Source: Ruminococcus sp. (GTDB lineage Bacteria > Bacillota > Clostridia > Oscillospirales > Ruminococcaceae). Taken from it: a DNA stretch of 59,694 nt. The notes under the pieces were generated by a model. The model saw only the letters and a program-made list of their open reading frames with translations, was not told the DNA's origin and ran no database searches. The position numbers were made by a program, and so were the translations under genes. Positions within the stretch are counted from its first letter, which is position 1. The number at the start of each line of letters is the position of its first letter. The DNA is taken from contig JAFXSC010000009.1 of NCBI GenBank assembly GCA_017525915.1, positions 1 to 59,694 on the forward strand. The letters run 5' to 3'. This document shows, piece after piece, positions 1 through 7,631 of the stretch.

Positions 1-55
1 TGCCGGACCATCTATCTCAAAGCATAATTATCAGCAGATTTTCACAGAATTATCA

Positions 56-84
56 TTGACAGTTCCGGTATAGTATGATATACT
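56..84 (+). promoter_or_regulatory. Sigma-A type promoter for the first transcript
   Basis: TTGACA at 56-61 and TATACT at 79-84 are separated by 17 bases. Transcription would begin near position 91, leaving an unusually long leader of about 280 bases before the first good start codon at 374. That leader contains the two folded RNA elements listed separately. Confidence 0.7.
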
Positions 85-113
85 ATGAGTAATCTAAGAT
101 GAAAGGTGGCGAA

Positions 114-242
114 TGTTTGAAGGGCAATGGTAAGTGTAAGCTCGCTTAATGCAGGGCACGGTCAATTACACTTACTGCTATATCGATGCCTGCAAAGCTG
201 AAAATGCTTTGTAGCGTGATTGTTGCGTCTGCCCTTCAAACA
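114..242 (+). ncRNA. Candidate three-way-junction structured RNA
   Basis: Three nested helices can be drawn by eye. An outer stem pairs 114-126 with 230-242 (13 perfect base pairs). One inner stem pairs 130-139 with 166-175 (10 perfect pairs). A second inner stem pairs 190-198 with 206-214 (9 pairs, one G-U). A T-rich run (248-252) follows the outer stem shortly downstream, so the element could end as a terminator or be a stand-alone small RNA. It lies directly downstream of a good promoter and no convincing ORF covers it. I do not recognise the family: it does not match purine, c-di-GMP-I, SRP or 6S patterns as I know them. Confidence 0.5.
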
Positions 243-288
243 GGCGCTTTTTGTATATTCGGAAATATTCCGCTCATACCGAAATAAT

Positions 289-358
289 GAGGGTGCCTGA
301 TAGAAGTTGTCAAGGGACGTGAGTCCCGACCGTATCAGCACCCTCACTGTTTTGAGGG
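289..358 (+). promoter_or_regulatory. Folded leader element with mutually exclusive pairing
   Basis: 289-302 pairs with 333-345 (13 pairs, bulge at 296). Inside it, 314-318 pairs with 323-327 and closes a GTGA tetraloop of the GNRA class. The 3' strand at 341-346 can instead pair with 353-358, just upstream of the ribosome binding region of the gene at 374. Two alternative folds next to a start site suggest a riboswitch-like or attenuator role, but this is inference. Confidence 0.4.
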
Positions 359-373
359 AGAAACGGAGTTATT

Positions 374-883
374 ATGAATAAAGAACCGACCAAAACCGGC
401 AGAGACATCATTGTCAGCAAAATACAGTTCATACCTTATGATCCCATACAGTGGTGGGCTGAACAGGACGAGCTATGCATCGCACAGATCACCATTGACC
501 GCATCAATAAGACTGCGACTTTCGAGCATTTGTCCGGCGCAGAGCCGATTCTGGACGTCGTTATTGATGTTCTCGCCGCAAACAAGCACTGGCTGAAAAT
601 CGTTGATGAGTCGTATGAGGAGATTGAGAATTCGGGCAAGTTCCTTTTATGTAATCCATTAGGAGTCGACTTCTTTGTGGCGCATATGGAAGGTGACATA
701 CCGGTAGTAGAAAAGCCATTGACCGATTCCCCAGAATTCAATTTAAGCAAGGAGACTTTTACTCCTTTAAAGTTCCACCTGATAGCCGAGAGCTGGTTCC
801 TGCCGACTGCACGCAAAACTTGGAGATACAACGATCATCGGCGCTATATCAGAAAAGAACTGCTTTTCAAGTACATCCGCTGA
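374..883 (+). CDS. Hypothetical protein, 169 residues
   Basis: I do not recognise this protein. It has no signal peptide, membrane segment or familiar catalytic motif. The N-terminal half is acidic and rich in Trp/Ile, with a WW pair near residue 28. The C-terminus is basic and aromatic, with several Arg, Tyr and Trp residues in the last 35 positions. The ATG at 374 follows GGAG at 365-368 with 5 bases between. It sits at the end of a 280-base folded leader and is followed 40 bases later by a small membrane protein, so the two are probably co-transcribed. A perfect 7-bp inverted repeat lies between them. Confidence 0.65.
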   Translation: MNKEPTKTGRDIIVSKIQFIPYDPIQWWAEQDELCIAQITIDRINKTATFEHLSGAEPILDVVIDVLAANKHWLKIVDESYEEIENSGKFLLCNPLGVDFFVAHMEGDIPVVEKPLTDSPEFNLSKETFTPLKFHLIAESWFLPTARKTWRYNDHRRYIRKELLFKYIR

Positions 884-885
884 GC

Positions 886-902
886 GTTCACATAATGTGA
901 AC
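886..902 (+). repeat. Short perfect inverted repeat
   Basis: GTTCACA and TGTGAAC are separated by three bases in the gap between the first two genes. It could be a small RNA hairpin affecting mRNA stability or a protein-binding palindrome. There is no T run, so it is not a standard terminator. Confidence 0.35.
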
Positions 903-922
903 ACGACCGAAAGGAGAAAGCT

Positions 923-1210
923 ATGTTAGGAGACATTTTAGCTGAAATCATTGGTGAGATTATAGGAGAGATAATCTACAATATTATCATAAAACCGATA
1001 GGCTTACTGCTGTTCTACATTTTCAAATCCTTATTCATATTTGCTTGTTGGAGCGGCAGGCACATATCAGCCGCTGCCGTATTTGTTTTCGCTCCGGCAA
1101 TAAGACTGTTCAAAAAGGCAGACAGAATTGAAGACGGTAAATCGCCTTATTACGGAAACGGCTACTATGAAAGCTATTACGTTAATTCATCATCAGATCT
1201 CAATGACTAA
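923..1210 (+). CDS. Small membrane protein of unknown function, 95 residues
   Basis: The protein starts with an Ile/Gly/Glu-rich amphipathic stretch (residues 1-25). Two hydrophobic segments follow (about 24-44 and 45-66), then a basic patch and a Tyr/Asn/Ser-rich tail. A membrane location is likely; the function is unknown. The ATG has a strong AAAGGAG site 5 bases upstream. It ends just before a clear terminator and probably shares the transcript of the preceding gene. Confidence 0.65.
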   Translation: MLGDILAEIIGEIIGEIIYNIIIKPIGLLLFYIFKSLFIFACWSGRHISAAAVFVFAPAIRLFKKADRIEDGKSPYYGNGYYESYYVNSSSDLND

Positions 1211-1221
1211 ACTACGCAGAC

Positions 1222-1250
1222 CAGCCCTCCGAAAAATCGGAGGGCTGTTG
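1222..1250 (+). terminator. Rho-independent terminator
   Basis: An 11-bp perfect stem pairs 1222-1232 with 1237-1247 around an AAAA loop, followed by a weak T-rich tail. It closes the first two-gene transcript before the convergent gene at 1307. Confidence 0.75.
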
Positions 1251-1306
1251 TCATTTATAGGTCTATTTTGAACCTGAAATAGCCGCAGCTGCCGTGTTGA
1301 TACACA

Positions 1307-1735
1307 CTATACTATCAGCTCGTTCAGAGCCTTCTCAAAGTCCTTGTTCTGCTGAGCGGTACGTTTGGGCATACCCTTTGTACGTCTGCCGCTTCTGCGA
1401 ATTTTTGCTGAAACTGCGCGGAATTCAAGCAATCCTGAGATATTCTCCTCAGTGTACCGCTTTCCGTCCTGGTTGAGAACAACCGCGCATTTGCTAAGAC
1501 ACATTGCAGCAAGCCCGTAGTCCTGAGTAATGACGATATCGCCGGAGCTTACAAGGTTCACAAGGCGGAAGTCCGCACTGTCCGCGCCCTTGTCAACGAT
1601 AATAGTGTCTGCGCCTTCACGCTGTATAGAGTGCGCTGTATCGCATATTATCGTACATTCAAGTCCGTATCGCTTTGCCGCTCTGACCGCAATATCAACA
1701 ACCGGACAGCCATCCGCATCTATAAGTATCTTCAT
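1307..1735 (-). CDS. YaiI/YqxD family protein (UPF0178)
   Basis: At 142 residues it matches the UPF0178 (YaiI/YqxD, DUF188) family, a PIN-like fold whose substrate is not firmly known. Visible hallmarks are the N-terminal IDADGCPV motif, the acidic DKGADSAD stretch, the ITQDYGLA motif and the basic C-terminal RRTKGMPKRT segment. Three or more conserved Asp residues would form the metal site of a PIN-like nuclease, but activity is an inference. Its ATG overlaps the stop codon of the upstream SulP gene (ATGA), so the two are translationally coupled. Confidence 0.85.
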   Translation of the reverse strand: MKILIDADGCPVVDIAVRAAKRYGLECTIICDTAHSIQREGADTIIVDKGADSADFRLVNLVSSGDIVITQDYGLAAMCLSKCAVVLNQDGKRYTEENISGLLEFRAVSAKIRRSGRRTKGMPKRTAQQNKDFEKALNELIV

Positions 1736-3915
1736 ACGCCCTCCCCGTTTCCGTAGAGCTTTTCTATCATTCCGGCAAGCTCGGGCTCAGAGTTCCGCAG
1801 GCGTTCAACAGCCTGGCTGCGGTGCTCCATAAGATTATTGTATAGCAGCGGATCATCAGTCTTAAGGGAATTCTCAAATTCGGCAAAATGCTCCTTTATC
1901 CTGCGGAATGCCGCACTGTCGCGCTGCTCGATAAGCTTCGCTATCTGGAGTTTCCTTCGCTCGATCTCCTCCTCTACCTGTATCTCTGGGATACCGAGTT
2001 TTTCCGCTATCTCGGTCAGGTGGAGCTGGAGATGTTCGAGCAGTTCCTCGCTGTCGAGCTCACTGACTCCGCTCCAGGAACCTCGTGCCCTGATAACATC
2101 ACGGAGCTGCTGAGACCGACTGCCTGACCCTATATCAGCAAGCAATTTTTCAGTATACCTTTCCATCTGCTCATCGGAATCCTTCCCGAACGCCCACTCG
2201 AATTCCAGTCTGTCGGCATTTCCGTAAGGCATAGTCCTGCTCTCTGCCTGACCTGTTACAAGCTCATATGGCGGTATGAAGCCGGCAGCATCAAGCGCCG
2301 AGGGTATCGTCCGGCGGCAACGCCCTTCCTCAACGAATGAGCCTATCCCAAGCTGACGGAAACGGTCGTTGAGCTGTCCGATATGTGATGCAAAATACAG
2401 AGTTATCCCCTGGCTTTTCAGTGCTTTGTCAAGAGCAGTTATACGGTCGGCTGCTGTGATGTCAATGCCGCAGACCGCACCGGAGTCAACGATCACACAG
2501 GTAGTCCCCTCTTTGACTGCACCCTCTATATCAGCGATGAACAGCCTTATATTTGCAAAGTAGAGATTGCCGGAAAAGCGGTAAATAACTGCATTTTTCA
2601 GTGGTACGGAATAGGTGTTGCGTTCAAGGCTGTGGAAGCCCTCATGTCCCGGGATAACGCCGAGGAACGAACGCTTCGGGTTGGTGGTATTGATTATAAC
2701 ATCAGCGAACGAAAGCACCATTCCTATGAGAACGCCGTAGACGGTTCCGAAGAAAAGCACGCCTGCGAAAGCTCCGAGGAATATAAGCAGCTCGCGTTTG
2801 TCCTGCCTGAAAAGCCGCTTTGCAAGGTGAAATTCCACTGCTCCGAGAAGTGCCGAAATGACTATTGCAGTCAGCACAGGCACAGGCAGGTACTTTATCG
2901 CACCGGTGAAAAACATCAGTATCACTGCCATGACAACGGATGCGGTCAGCGACATCACCTGCGATGCTCCGCCGTACTGCTCACCCATTGAACTCCTCGA
3001 AACAGAGCCGTTGACCGGACAGCAGCCGGTCGCAGCGGATGCGAGGTTGCCAAGACCGTAGACAAGTATCTCGCGGTTCTCATTGAGCTTGTAGCCGTTC
3101 TTCAGGGCAAGGTTATTTGATGCAAGGAGAGTTTCCGCCATAATAACTATTGCGACCGTCATGCTCAGCGGAATTATGTCCGAAAGCAGACCTCTGTCGA
3201 AATGCGGAAGGCTCCATGAAGGCAGTCCCGGGTCCACGGCGGAAAGCTTTGCGATGCCATGTTTGTCCGCGAAGCCGTAATACCCGAGCAAAGCTCCCCC
3301 GACCATAACGAACAGGGACATCGGCAGCTTAGGCATTAGTTTTTTTGAAGCTATAAGAATCAGCAGCGACACGCCGCCGACCAGAAGTGACATTGAGTTG
3401 AAGCTATCACGGCAGGTCTTTACGATATGGGATATCAGCTCGACTATCTCCCCTGCCCCGCTCTGACCGCCGAGCAGTTTTGGTATCTGCATAAAGATGA
3501 TAGTTGTGGAGATGCCGCTGATGAATCCCCCCATTACAGGCGTGGATATGTAGTTGACAAGTTTTCCTGCTTTCAGGAAAAAGAACAGCAGCAGCCATAT
3601 ACTCACGCAAAGTGTTATCAGCGGAACTGTCCGGACCGCTTCGTCCGAGCCGGAAGCTATCCCCTTTTCTGCAAGAAATGCTCCGACAAGTGCTGCCGGG
3701 GCTGCGTCAACTCCGAATATGAACTGCCGGGAAGTTGAAAGCAGTCCGAAAATAAGTATAGGGGAAACCGAGCCGTAAAGACCGTACACAGGCGGAAGTC
3801 CGGCTACCTGAGCGTAGCCCATTGATATCGGTATCGAAACAAGCGCAATGATTATGCCGGTGAAAATGTCCTTAGGCAGAGTTTTCAGTGAAAATCCACG
3901 GATAATAAATATCAC
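1732..3915 (-). CDS. SulP family anion transporter with STAS domain
   Basis: This is a SLC26/SulP-type anion transporter, a family that moves sulfate, bicarbonate or similar anions. A membrane domain of 10-14 hydrophobic segments fills about residues 10-420, including the family-typical PVYGLYGS and CCPVNGSVSRS motifs. A STAS domain follows at about 445-550. About 170 further residues, highly charged and probably helical, extend beyond the usual end of the family. The start is uncertain: the GTG at 3915 overlaps the best Shine-Dalgarno (GAGGAG), and no ATG follows before the first membrane segment. The gene is divergent from the one at 4052 and overlaps yaiI by 4 bases. Confidence 0.88.
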   Translation of the reverse strand: MIFIIRGFSLKTLPKDIFTGIIIALVSIPISMGYAQVAGLPPVYGLYGSVSPILIFGLLSTSRQFIFGVDAAPAALVGAFLAEKGIASGSDEAVRTVPLITLCVSIWLLLFFFLKAGKLVNYISTPVMGGFISGISTTIIFMQIPKLLGGQSGAGEIVELISHIVKTCRDSFNSMSLLVGGVSLLILIASKKLMPKLPMSLFVMVGGALLGYYGFADKHGIAKLSAVDPGLPSWSLPHFDRGLLSDIIPLSMTVAIVIMAETLLASNNLALKNGYKLNENREILVYGLGNLASAATGCCPVNGSVSRSSMGEQYGGASQVMSLTASVVMAVILMFFTGAIKYLPVPVLTAIVISALLGAVEFHLAKRLFRQDKRELLIFLGAFAGVLFFGTVYGVLIGMVLSFADVIINTTNPKRSFLGVIPGHEGFHSLERNTYSVPLKNAVIYRFSGNLYFANIRLFIADIEGAVKEGTTCVIVDSGAVCGIDITAADRITALDKALKSQGITLYFASHIGQLNDRFRQLGIGSFVEEGRCRRTIPSALDAAGFIPPYELVTGQAESRTMPYGNADRLEFEWAFGKDSDEQMERYTEKLLADIGSGSRSQQLRDVIRARGSWSGVSELDSEELLEHLQLHLTEIAEKLGIPEIQVEEEIERRKLQIAKLIEQRDSAAFRRIKEHFAEFENSLKTDDPLLYNNLMEHRSQAVERLRNSEPELAGMIEKLYGNGEGV

Positions 3916-3941
3916 TCCTCAGTTTGCTATATGCTATTAAT

Positions 3942-3970
3942 ATTATAACATATAGGGAAAGCATTTACAA
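3942..3970 (-). promoter_or_regulatory. Promoter for the SulP-YaiI operon
   Basis: On the minus strand, TTGTAA (3970-3965) and TATAAT (3947-3942) are 17 bases apart. Its -35 box overlaps the -35 box of the divergent plus-strand promoter, so the two transcripts may compete for polymerase. Confidence 0.55.
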
Positions 3971-3992
3971 TACGCTGGAAAAATGTTATAAT
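3964..3992 (+). promoter_or_regulatory. Promoter for the membrane protein gene at 4052
   Basis: TTTACA at 3964-3969 and TATAAT at 3987-3992 with a 17-base spacer, 60 bases before the ATG. It is face to face with the divergent SulP promoter. Confidence 0.65.
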
Positions 3993-4051
3993 AGCTGATG
4001 TGAGCTGAAGCCGCACTGGATTCTGACAGATAACTATGAACGGAGAATATC

Positions 4052-4714
4052 ATGCAGGTAAAATACACGAATGAAAACCTGAAAAAGCAGGTCAAAGAGA
4101 ATATGTTCGGAATGAAGTTCCTGGTAATAATGGAACTTTTCGGCGTATTTCTTTGTTTCCTGAGTTTCTACAACGCCTATAAGGATTTGCCGAGCGAAAA
4201 AAGCTATATGTACTTACTTACGAACGAGCACCCGCTTGGACTGGTATTTGGTATAACCATACTGATCGTCAACAGCCTATGTATTCACTGGGCTGGAACT
4301 GTGAATGTTATAAAGCACCTTCGCCCTGCCTGCGGAAGTGTCAGATTAACCCCTGAGGAAATTGACGAACAGGCAAATCATCCCGAATCTGTCTGGTATG
4401 ACAATGCAAAGATATATATAACTCCCAAAACAATAATCGGAACGCAGAAAGGAATGTCCGCTGCCGAGTTTACTGATATAGAAAAAGCCTATATGCGAGC
4501 AAGGTGGCATACGCAGCGCTCAACTCCGTATTATACGCCGAGAAGCAAACAGCGTTACGAAGATTACTATAAATATCAGCTTGTGATAAGGACAAAGAAT
4601 CATAAAAAGCTGATAATGAGCAACTCCCAACATTTTGAAAAAGAAATTATAGAAACAATAAAGGAGAAGTGCGGTCCGGATGTATGGATCGATAAAAAGC
4701 TTCCAGAGAATTGA
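4052..4714 (+). CDS. Membrane protein, possibly YcxB-like, 220 residues
   Basis: Two transmembrane segments (about residues 24-41 and 66-88) are followed by a soluble region (95-220). That region alternates beta-type stretches with charged residues, ending in a helix near EKEIIETIKEKCG. The layout, a TM hairpin followed by a pleckstrin-like beta domain, resembles YcxB-like proteins, but similarity is too weak to be sure. The ATG has CGGAG 8 bases upstream and its own promoter. No partner gene is apparent; the next gene begins almost 600 bases downstream. Confidence 0.6.
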   Translation: MQVKYTNENLKKQVKENMFGMKFLVIMELFGVFLCFLSFYNAYKDLPSEKSYMYLLTNEHPLGLVFGITILIVNSLCIHWAGTVNVIKHLRPACGSVRLTPEEIDEQANHPESVWYDNAKIYITPKTIIGTQKGMSAAEFTDIEKAYMRARWHTQRSTPYYTPRSKQRYEDYYKYQLVIRTKNHKKLIMSNSQHFEKEIIETIKEKCGPDVWIDKKLPEN

Positions 4715-5011
4715 TATCACATACTACAATTAGCAACAATAATACTGTTATTGCATGGCAGCCAATCAGGCTGCCATTATTATTTGAAGGATGTTGATAC
4801 AGCTTGAAAGAGTGAATAGGTACTTTGGATCCTTGTCAGATATGGGAATAAAACCATAGCTAAAACAGATCTGACAGTGTTGATATATACGCATCGTATT
4901 TTATACATGAGATAATACAATTTATATATTCCCATAAAAAATTTATATATAATGAATCTGTGGTCACATATTTGAAATTTGTGTATATCAAACAAAGTTG
5001 ATATATGCTAA

Positions 5012-5040
5012 TTGACATATACGACAAATACTGATATAAT
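5012..5040 (+). promoter_or_regulatory. Consensus promoter for the surface-glycan locus
   Basis: A perfect TTGACA (5012-5017) and perfect TATAAT (5035-5040) with a 17-base spacer lie 262 bases before the first glycan gene. The 300 bases before it (4715-5011) are AT-rich and show no credible ORF. Confidence 0.8.
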
Positions 5041-5301
5041 TGTAGTCACAAAGTTTTTTGTTATGCTTATATTTCCAGGTTTTTTATCCTTTAAGATAAA
5101 TGATTCTGGTGATGAGTGACTATTTGAGTTGACAGAAATGACAGTAATTTTTATATATGTAAGTTATGCTCTATGACGTTTGGTACATATAATGAAGCTC
5201 AGTTGTTAGTGAGTACGTGATGACGTGGAGCTGGTTCAATTGATTATTCAAGAATCCAGATACCGGTTTCAATATTAGCAAATTAGCTGAAAGGATTTAC
5301 G
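5041..5301 (+). promoter_or_regulatory. Long AT-rich leader of the glycan operon
   Basis: About 255 untranslated bases lie between the consensus promoter and the first ORF. A second, weaker promoter is possible inside (TTGACA 5129-5134, TATATA 5152-5157, 17-base spacer). No strong intrinsic terminator is visible. Long leaders before polysaccharide operons often carry antitermination or phase-control signals in other bacteria; none is identified here, and no NusG-like gene is in the window. Confidence 0.35.
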
Positions 5302-5793
5302 ATGCCAAAACTTCTTATCTTAGGCGCTGGACAGTACGGCATGGTAGCAAAGGAAATTGCCGAGTCCATGAACAGATTTGAGAAAATCGACTTTCTTGAT
5401 GATAACAATCCGATTGCAGTCGGCAAGCTCAATGAATATGAAAAGTTCAAGTCTGAATATGACAGCGCCGCTGTTGCAATCGGTAACTCCGAGCTGCGTT
5501 TGGATTACATTGAAAAGCTTAAAGCTGCCGGATATATATTGCCTGCACTGATACATGATAGAGCCTATGTATCGCATACGGCAAGTATTTCAGAAGGATG
5601 CTTCATTGAGGCTATGACAGTTATAAATACAGAAGCGAATATCGGAACAGGCTGCATTATTTCCGCAGGCGCAATTGTTAATCATAACGCAGTTGTTGAA
5701 ATAGGATGTCATCTGGACTGCGGAACAATTGTGAAGGCAAGAGTGAATATACCGGCAAATACAAAAACTGATTACGGTCAGATCATAGGATAA
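5302..5793 (+). CDS. NeuD/PglD-like sugar O- or N-acyltransferase
   Basis: The N-terminal part (1-75) is a small Rossmann-like sugar-nucleotide binding domain starting ILGAGQYG. The C-terminal part (80-163) is a left-handed beta helix of hexapeptide repeats such as ASISEG, ANIGTG and AVVEIG, with the family His in IVNHNA. Such enzymes acetylate UDP-amino sugars (PglD) or sialic acid (NeuD). At 163 residues it is 30-50 shorter than usual: the helix stops early and lacks the usual GNPAK end. It is the first gene of the glycan locus, 22 bases before the initiating transferase. The PglD-PglC order suggests that it modifies the first sugar. Confidence 0.75.
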   Translation: MPKLLILGAGQYGMVAKEIAESMNRFEKIDFLDDNNPIAVGKLNEYEKFKSEYDSAAVAIGNSELRLDYIEKLKAAGYILPALIHDRAYVSHTASISEGCFIEAMTVINTEANIGTGCIISAGAIVNHNAVVEIGCHLDCGTIVKARVNIPANTKTDYGQIIG

Positions 5794-5815
5794 GATACAA
5801 GGCGAGGGATAGAGA

Positions 5816-6745
5816 TTGGATAAGAATACAGCAAAAAAGTTAAAAACTGCGGCAGCAATTGCAGGTCTTGCAGTTGGAGCTACATATGTTGTGATGAGGC
5901 ATATTGCTAAGAAGCAGTATCCGAGATCAGTATATGCAGACCAGCCGGAGGAGCAGAACCCGATGGCAGGAAAACAGGTTGTTTTTGTAGAGAATGAAAG
6001 CGAACCAGAAAACGCTGATGGAATGTGCGGACATCTGGAAGCCGTCGGAGAATCTGAACATATACCGACAGTCTATGAAAAGTATCTAAAGCGAGGAATG
6101 GACATAGTTCTTTCTTTCGGCGGCTTACTTGTTCTCTCTCCGATATATGCTGTAACTGCAATTGCAATCAAAGTCGATGATCCTGGTCCGGTAATTTTCA
6201 AACAGAAGAGAGTGGGACAGGGAAAAGAATATTTTCAACTTATGAAGTTCCGGAGCATGAGCGTAAACACACCAAAGGACGTCCCCACGCATATGCTTCA
6301 GAATGGCGGCATTACCAAGGTTGGTGCATTTATAAGAAAGGCTTCTATCGACGAACTGCCTCAGCTTTGGAATATATTCAGAGGAAATATGAGTGTTATC
6401 GGTCCTCGCCCGGCTCTTTGGAATCAGGACTTTCTTACTGCTGAGAGGGACAAGTACGGAGCAAATGATGTTAAGCCCGGCTTAACCGGGCTCGCTCAGA
6501 TAAGTGGAAGAGATGAACTTGAGATTCCTGATAAGGCAAAGCTTGACGGAGATTACGCTAAGGCTCTCAAGAAAAGCAGCTTAAGCGGTTTCATTATGGA
6601 CTTGAAGGTGTTCTTTGGTTCTGTATTCTCTGTACTCAGAAGTGACGGAGTTGTTGAAGGCGGAACTGGAGCGATTGCTAAAGAGACAGAAGAAGCAAAT
6701 ATTATAGATACGGATGATATTAAGGATAGTACGGTAGGAATATGA
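5816..6745 (+). CDS. Initiating sugar-phosphate transferase (PglC/CapM type)
   Basis: This is a monotopic phosphoglycosyl transferase (bacterial sugar transferase family). It would move a sugar-1-phosphate from a UDP-sugar to undecaprenyl phosphate and so start each repeat unit. A hydrophobic helix lies at about 10-28, then an acidic, poorly conserved linker. The catalytic domain (about 88-290) has a re-entrant helix (DIVLSFGGLLVLSP), KRVGQ, KFRSM, the DELPQLWNIF stretch and IGPRP. The N-terminal helix plus linker is extra compared with minimal PglC. The start is TTG at 5816 with a purine-rich GGCGAGGG upstream. Its stop overlaps the next gene (ATGA). The sugar may be D-FucNAc or a related UDP-HexNAc derivative, by analogy with CapM. 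Confidence 0.85.
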   Translation: MDKNTAKKLKTAAAIAGLAVGATYVVMRHIAKKQYPRSVYADQPEEQNPMAGKQVVFVENESEPENADGMCGHLEAVGESEHIPTVYEKYLKRGMDIVLSFGGLLVLSPIYAVTAIAIKVDDPGPVIFKQKRVGQGKEYFQLMKFRSMSVNTPKDVPTHMLQNGGITKVGAFIRKASIDELPQLWNIFRGNMSVIGPRPALWNQDFLTAERDKYGANDVKPGLTGLAQISGRDELEIPDKAKLDGDYAKALKKSSLSGFIMDLKVFFGSVFSVLRSDGVVEGGTGAIAKETEEANIIDTDDIKDSTVGI

Positions 6746-7614
6746 AGAAGATACTAATAACTGGTGCAGGTTCGTACATAGGCACCTCGTTTGAAGAATA
6801 TATGAAACAGTGGCCTGATAAATATCAGGTTGACACGCTTGATATGATCGGCGATGAGTGGAAAAAATATGACTTCTCAGGTTATGACTGCGTTTATCAT
6901 GTTGCCGGCATCGCGCACTCCGATAACGGTAAGATCAGTAAAGAGAAGGCAAAGCTGTACTATGAAGTCAACACTAAGCTGACTGTTCTTACTGCGATGA
7001 AAGCTAAAAAAGCCGGAGTTAAGCAGTTCATTTTCATGAGCAGCGCGATAGTCTATGGTGATAGCGCTCCTATCGGCAAAATGAAAATGATAACTAAGGA
7101 CACGCCGGTCAAGCCGGCGAACTGTTATGGCGATAGCAAGGTGAAGGCTGAAAAAGGTTTGAAAAAACTTGAAGATGAGAACTTCAAGGTTGTTATACTT
7201 CGCCCCCCGATGATTTATGGCAAGGGCAGCAAAGGTAATTACCCGCTCATGTCAAAACTTGCTCAGAAGCTTCCAGTGTTCCCGTATGTCAAGAACTGTC
7301 GCTCAATGCTCTATATCGATAATCTCATGGAATTTGTGAGGTTGATGATTGAGAATGAGGAACACGGCACTTTCTGGCCGCAGAATGCTGAGTTCAGCAA
7401 TACAAGTGAACTTGTGAAGATGATAGGGAAAGCTCATGGTAAGAACGTTCACCTTATCAAAGGTTTTACCTGGACTTTGATGTTGCTGAGTTATTTCACG
7501 GGGCTTGTCAACAAGGCTTTTGGAAATCTGGCTTATGATCAGAAGATGAGTGAGTATAAGGAAGAGTATAGGAAGTATTCCCTCAAAGGTAGTATTGAAA
7601 AAACCGAAAGATGA
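6742..7614 (+). CDS. NAD-dependent epimerase/reductase (CapN-like SDR)
   Basis: This extended short-chain dehydrogenase of 290 residues has the N-terminal nucleotide-binding GAGSYIG motif. Its active site is a Ser region (FMSSAIVYGD) plus a Tyr/Lys pair in CYGDSKVKAE. Its closest functional analogues in such loci are CapN/WbpV-type 4-keto reductases or GalE-type epimerases that prepare the sugar loaded by the initiating transferase. It overlaps the transferase by 4 bases, supporting a shared step. No CapD-type dehydratase is seen in this window, so the exact UDP-sugar is open. Confidence 0.78.
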   Translation: MKKILITGAGSYIGTSFEEYMKQWPDKYQVDTLDMIGDEWKKYDFSGYDCVYHVAGIAHSDNGKISKEKAKLYYEVNTKLTVLTAMKAKKAGVKQFIFMSSAIVYGDSAPIGKMKMITKDTPVKPANCYGDSKVKAEKGLKKLEDENFKVVILRPPMIYGKGSKGNYPLMSKLAQKLPVFPYVKNCRSMLYIDNLMEFVRLMIENEEHGTFWPQNAEFSNTSELVKMIGKAHGKNVHLIKGFTWTLMLLSYFTGLVNKAFGNLAYDQKMSEYKEEYRKYSLKGSIEKTER

Positions 7615-7631
7615 TTTGCACGGAGGTATAT

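Noticed and set aside
190-214. GCAAAGC segment considered as part of a c-di-GMP-I riboswitch
   Set aside because: The rest of the GEMM consensus (GNRA tetraloop/receptor and flanking helices) is missing, and the segment is used in a simple hairpin.
162-347. 61-residue minus-strand ORF over the first leader
   Set aside because: It runs antisense to strongly paired RNA helices; no start signal or homology.
4780-4995. 71-residue minus-strand ORF in the AT-rich gap before the glycan locus
   Set aside because: No ribosome binding site and a composition typical of random AT-rich translation.
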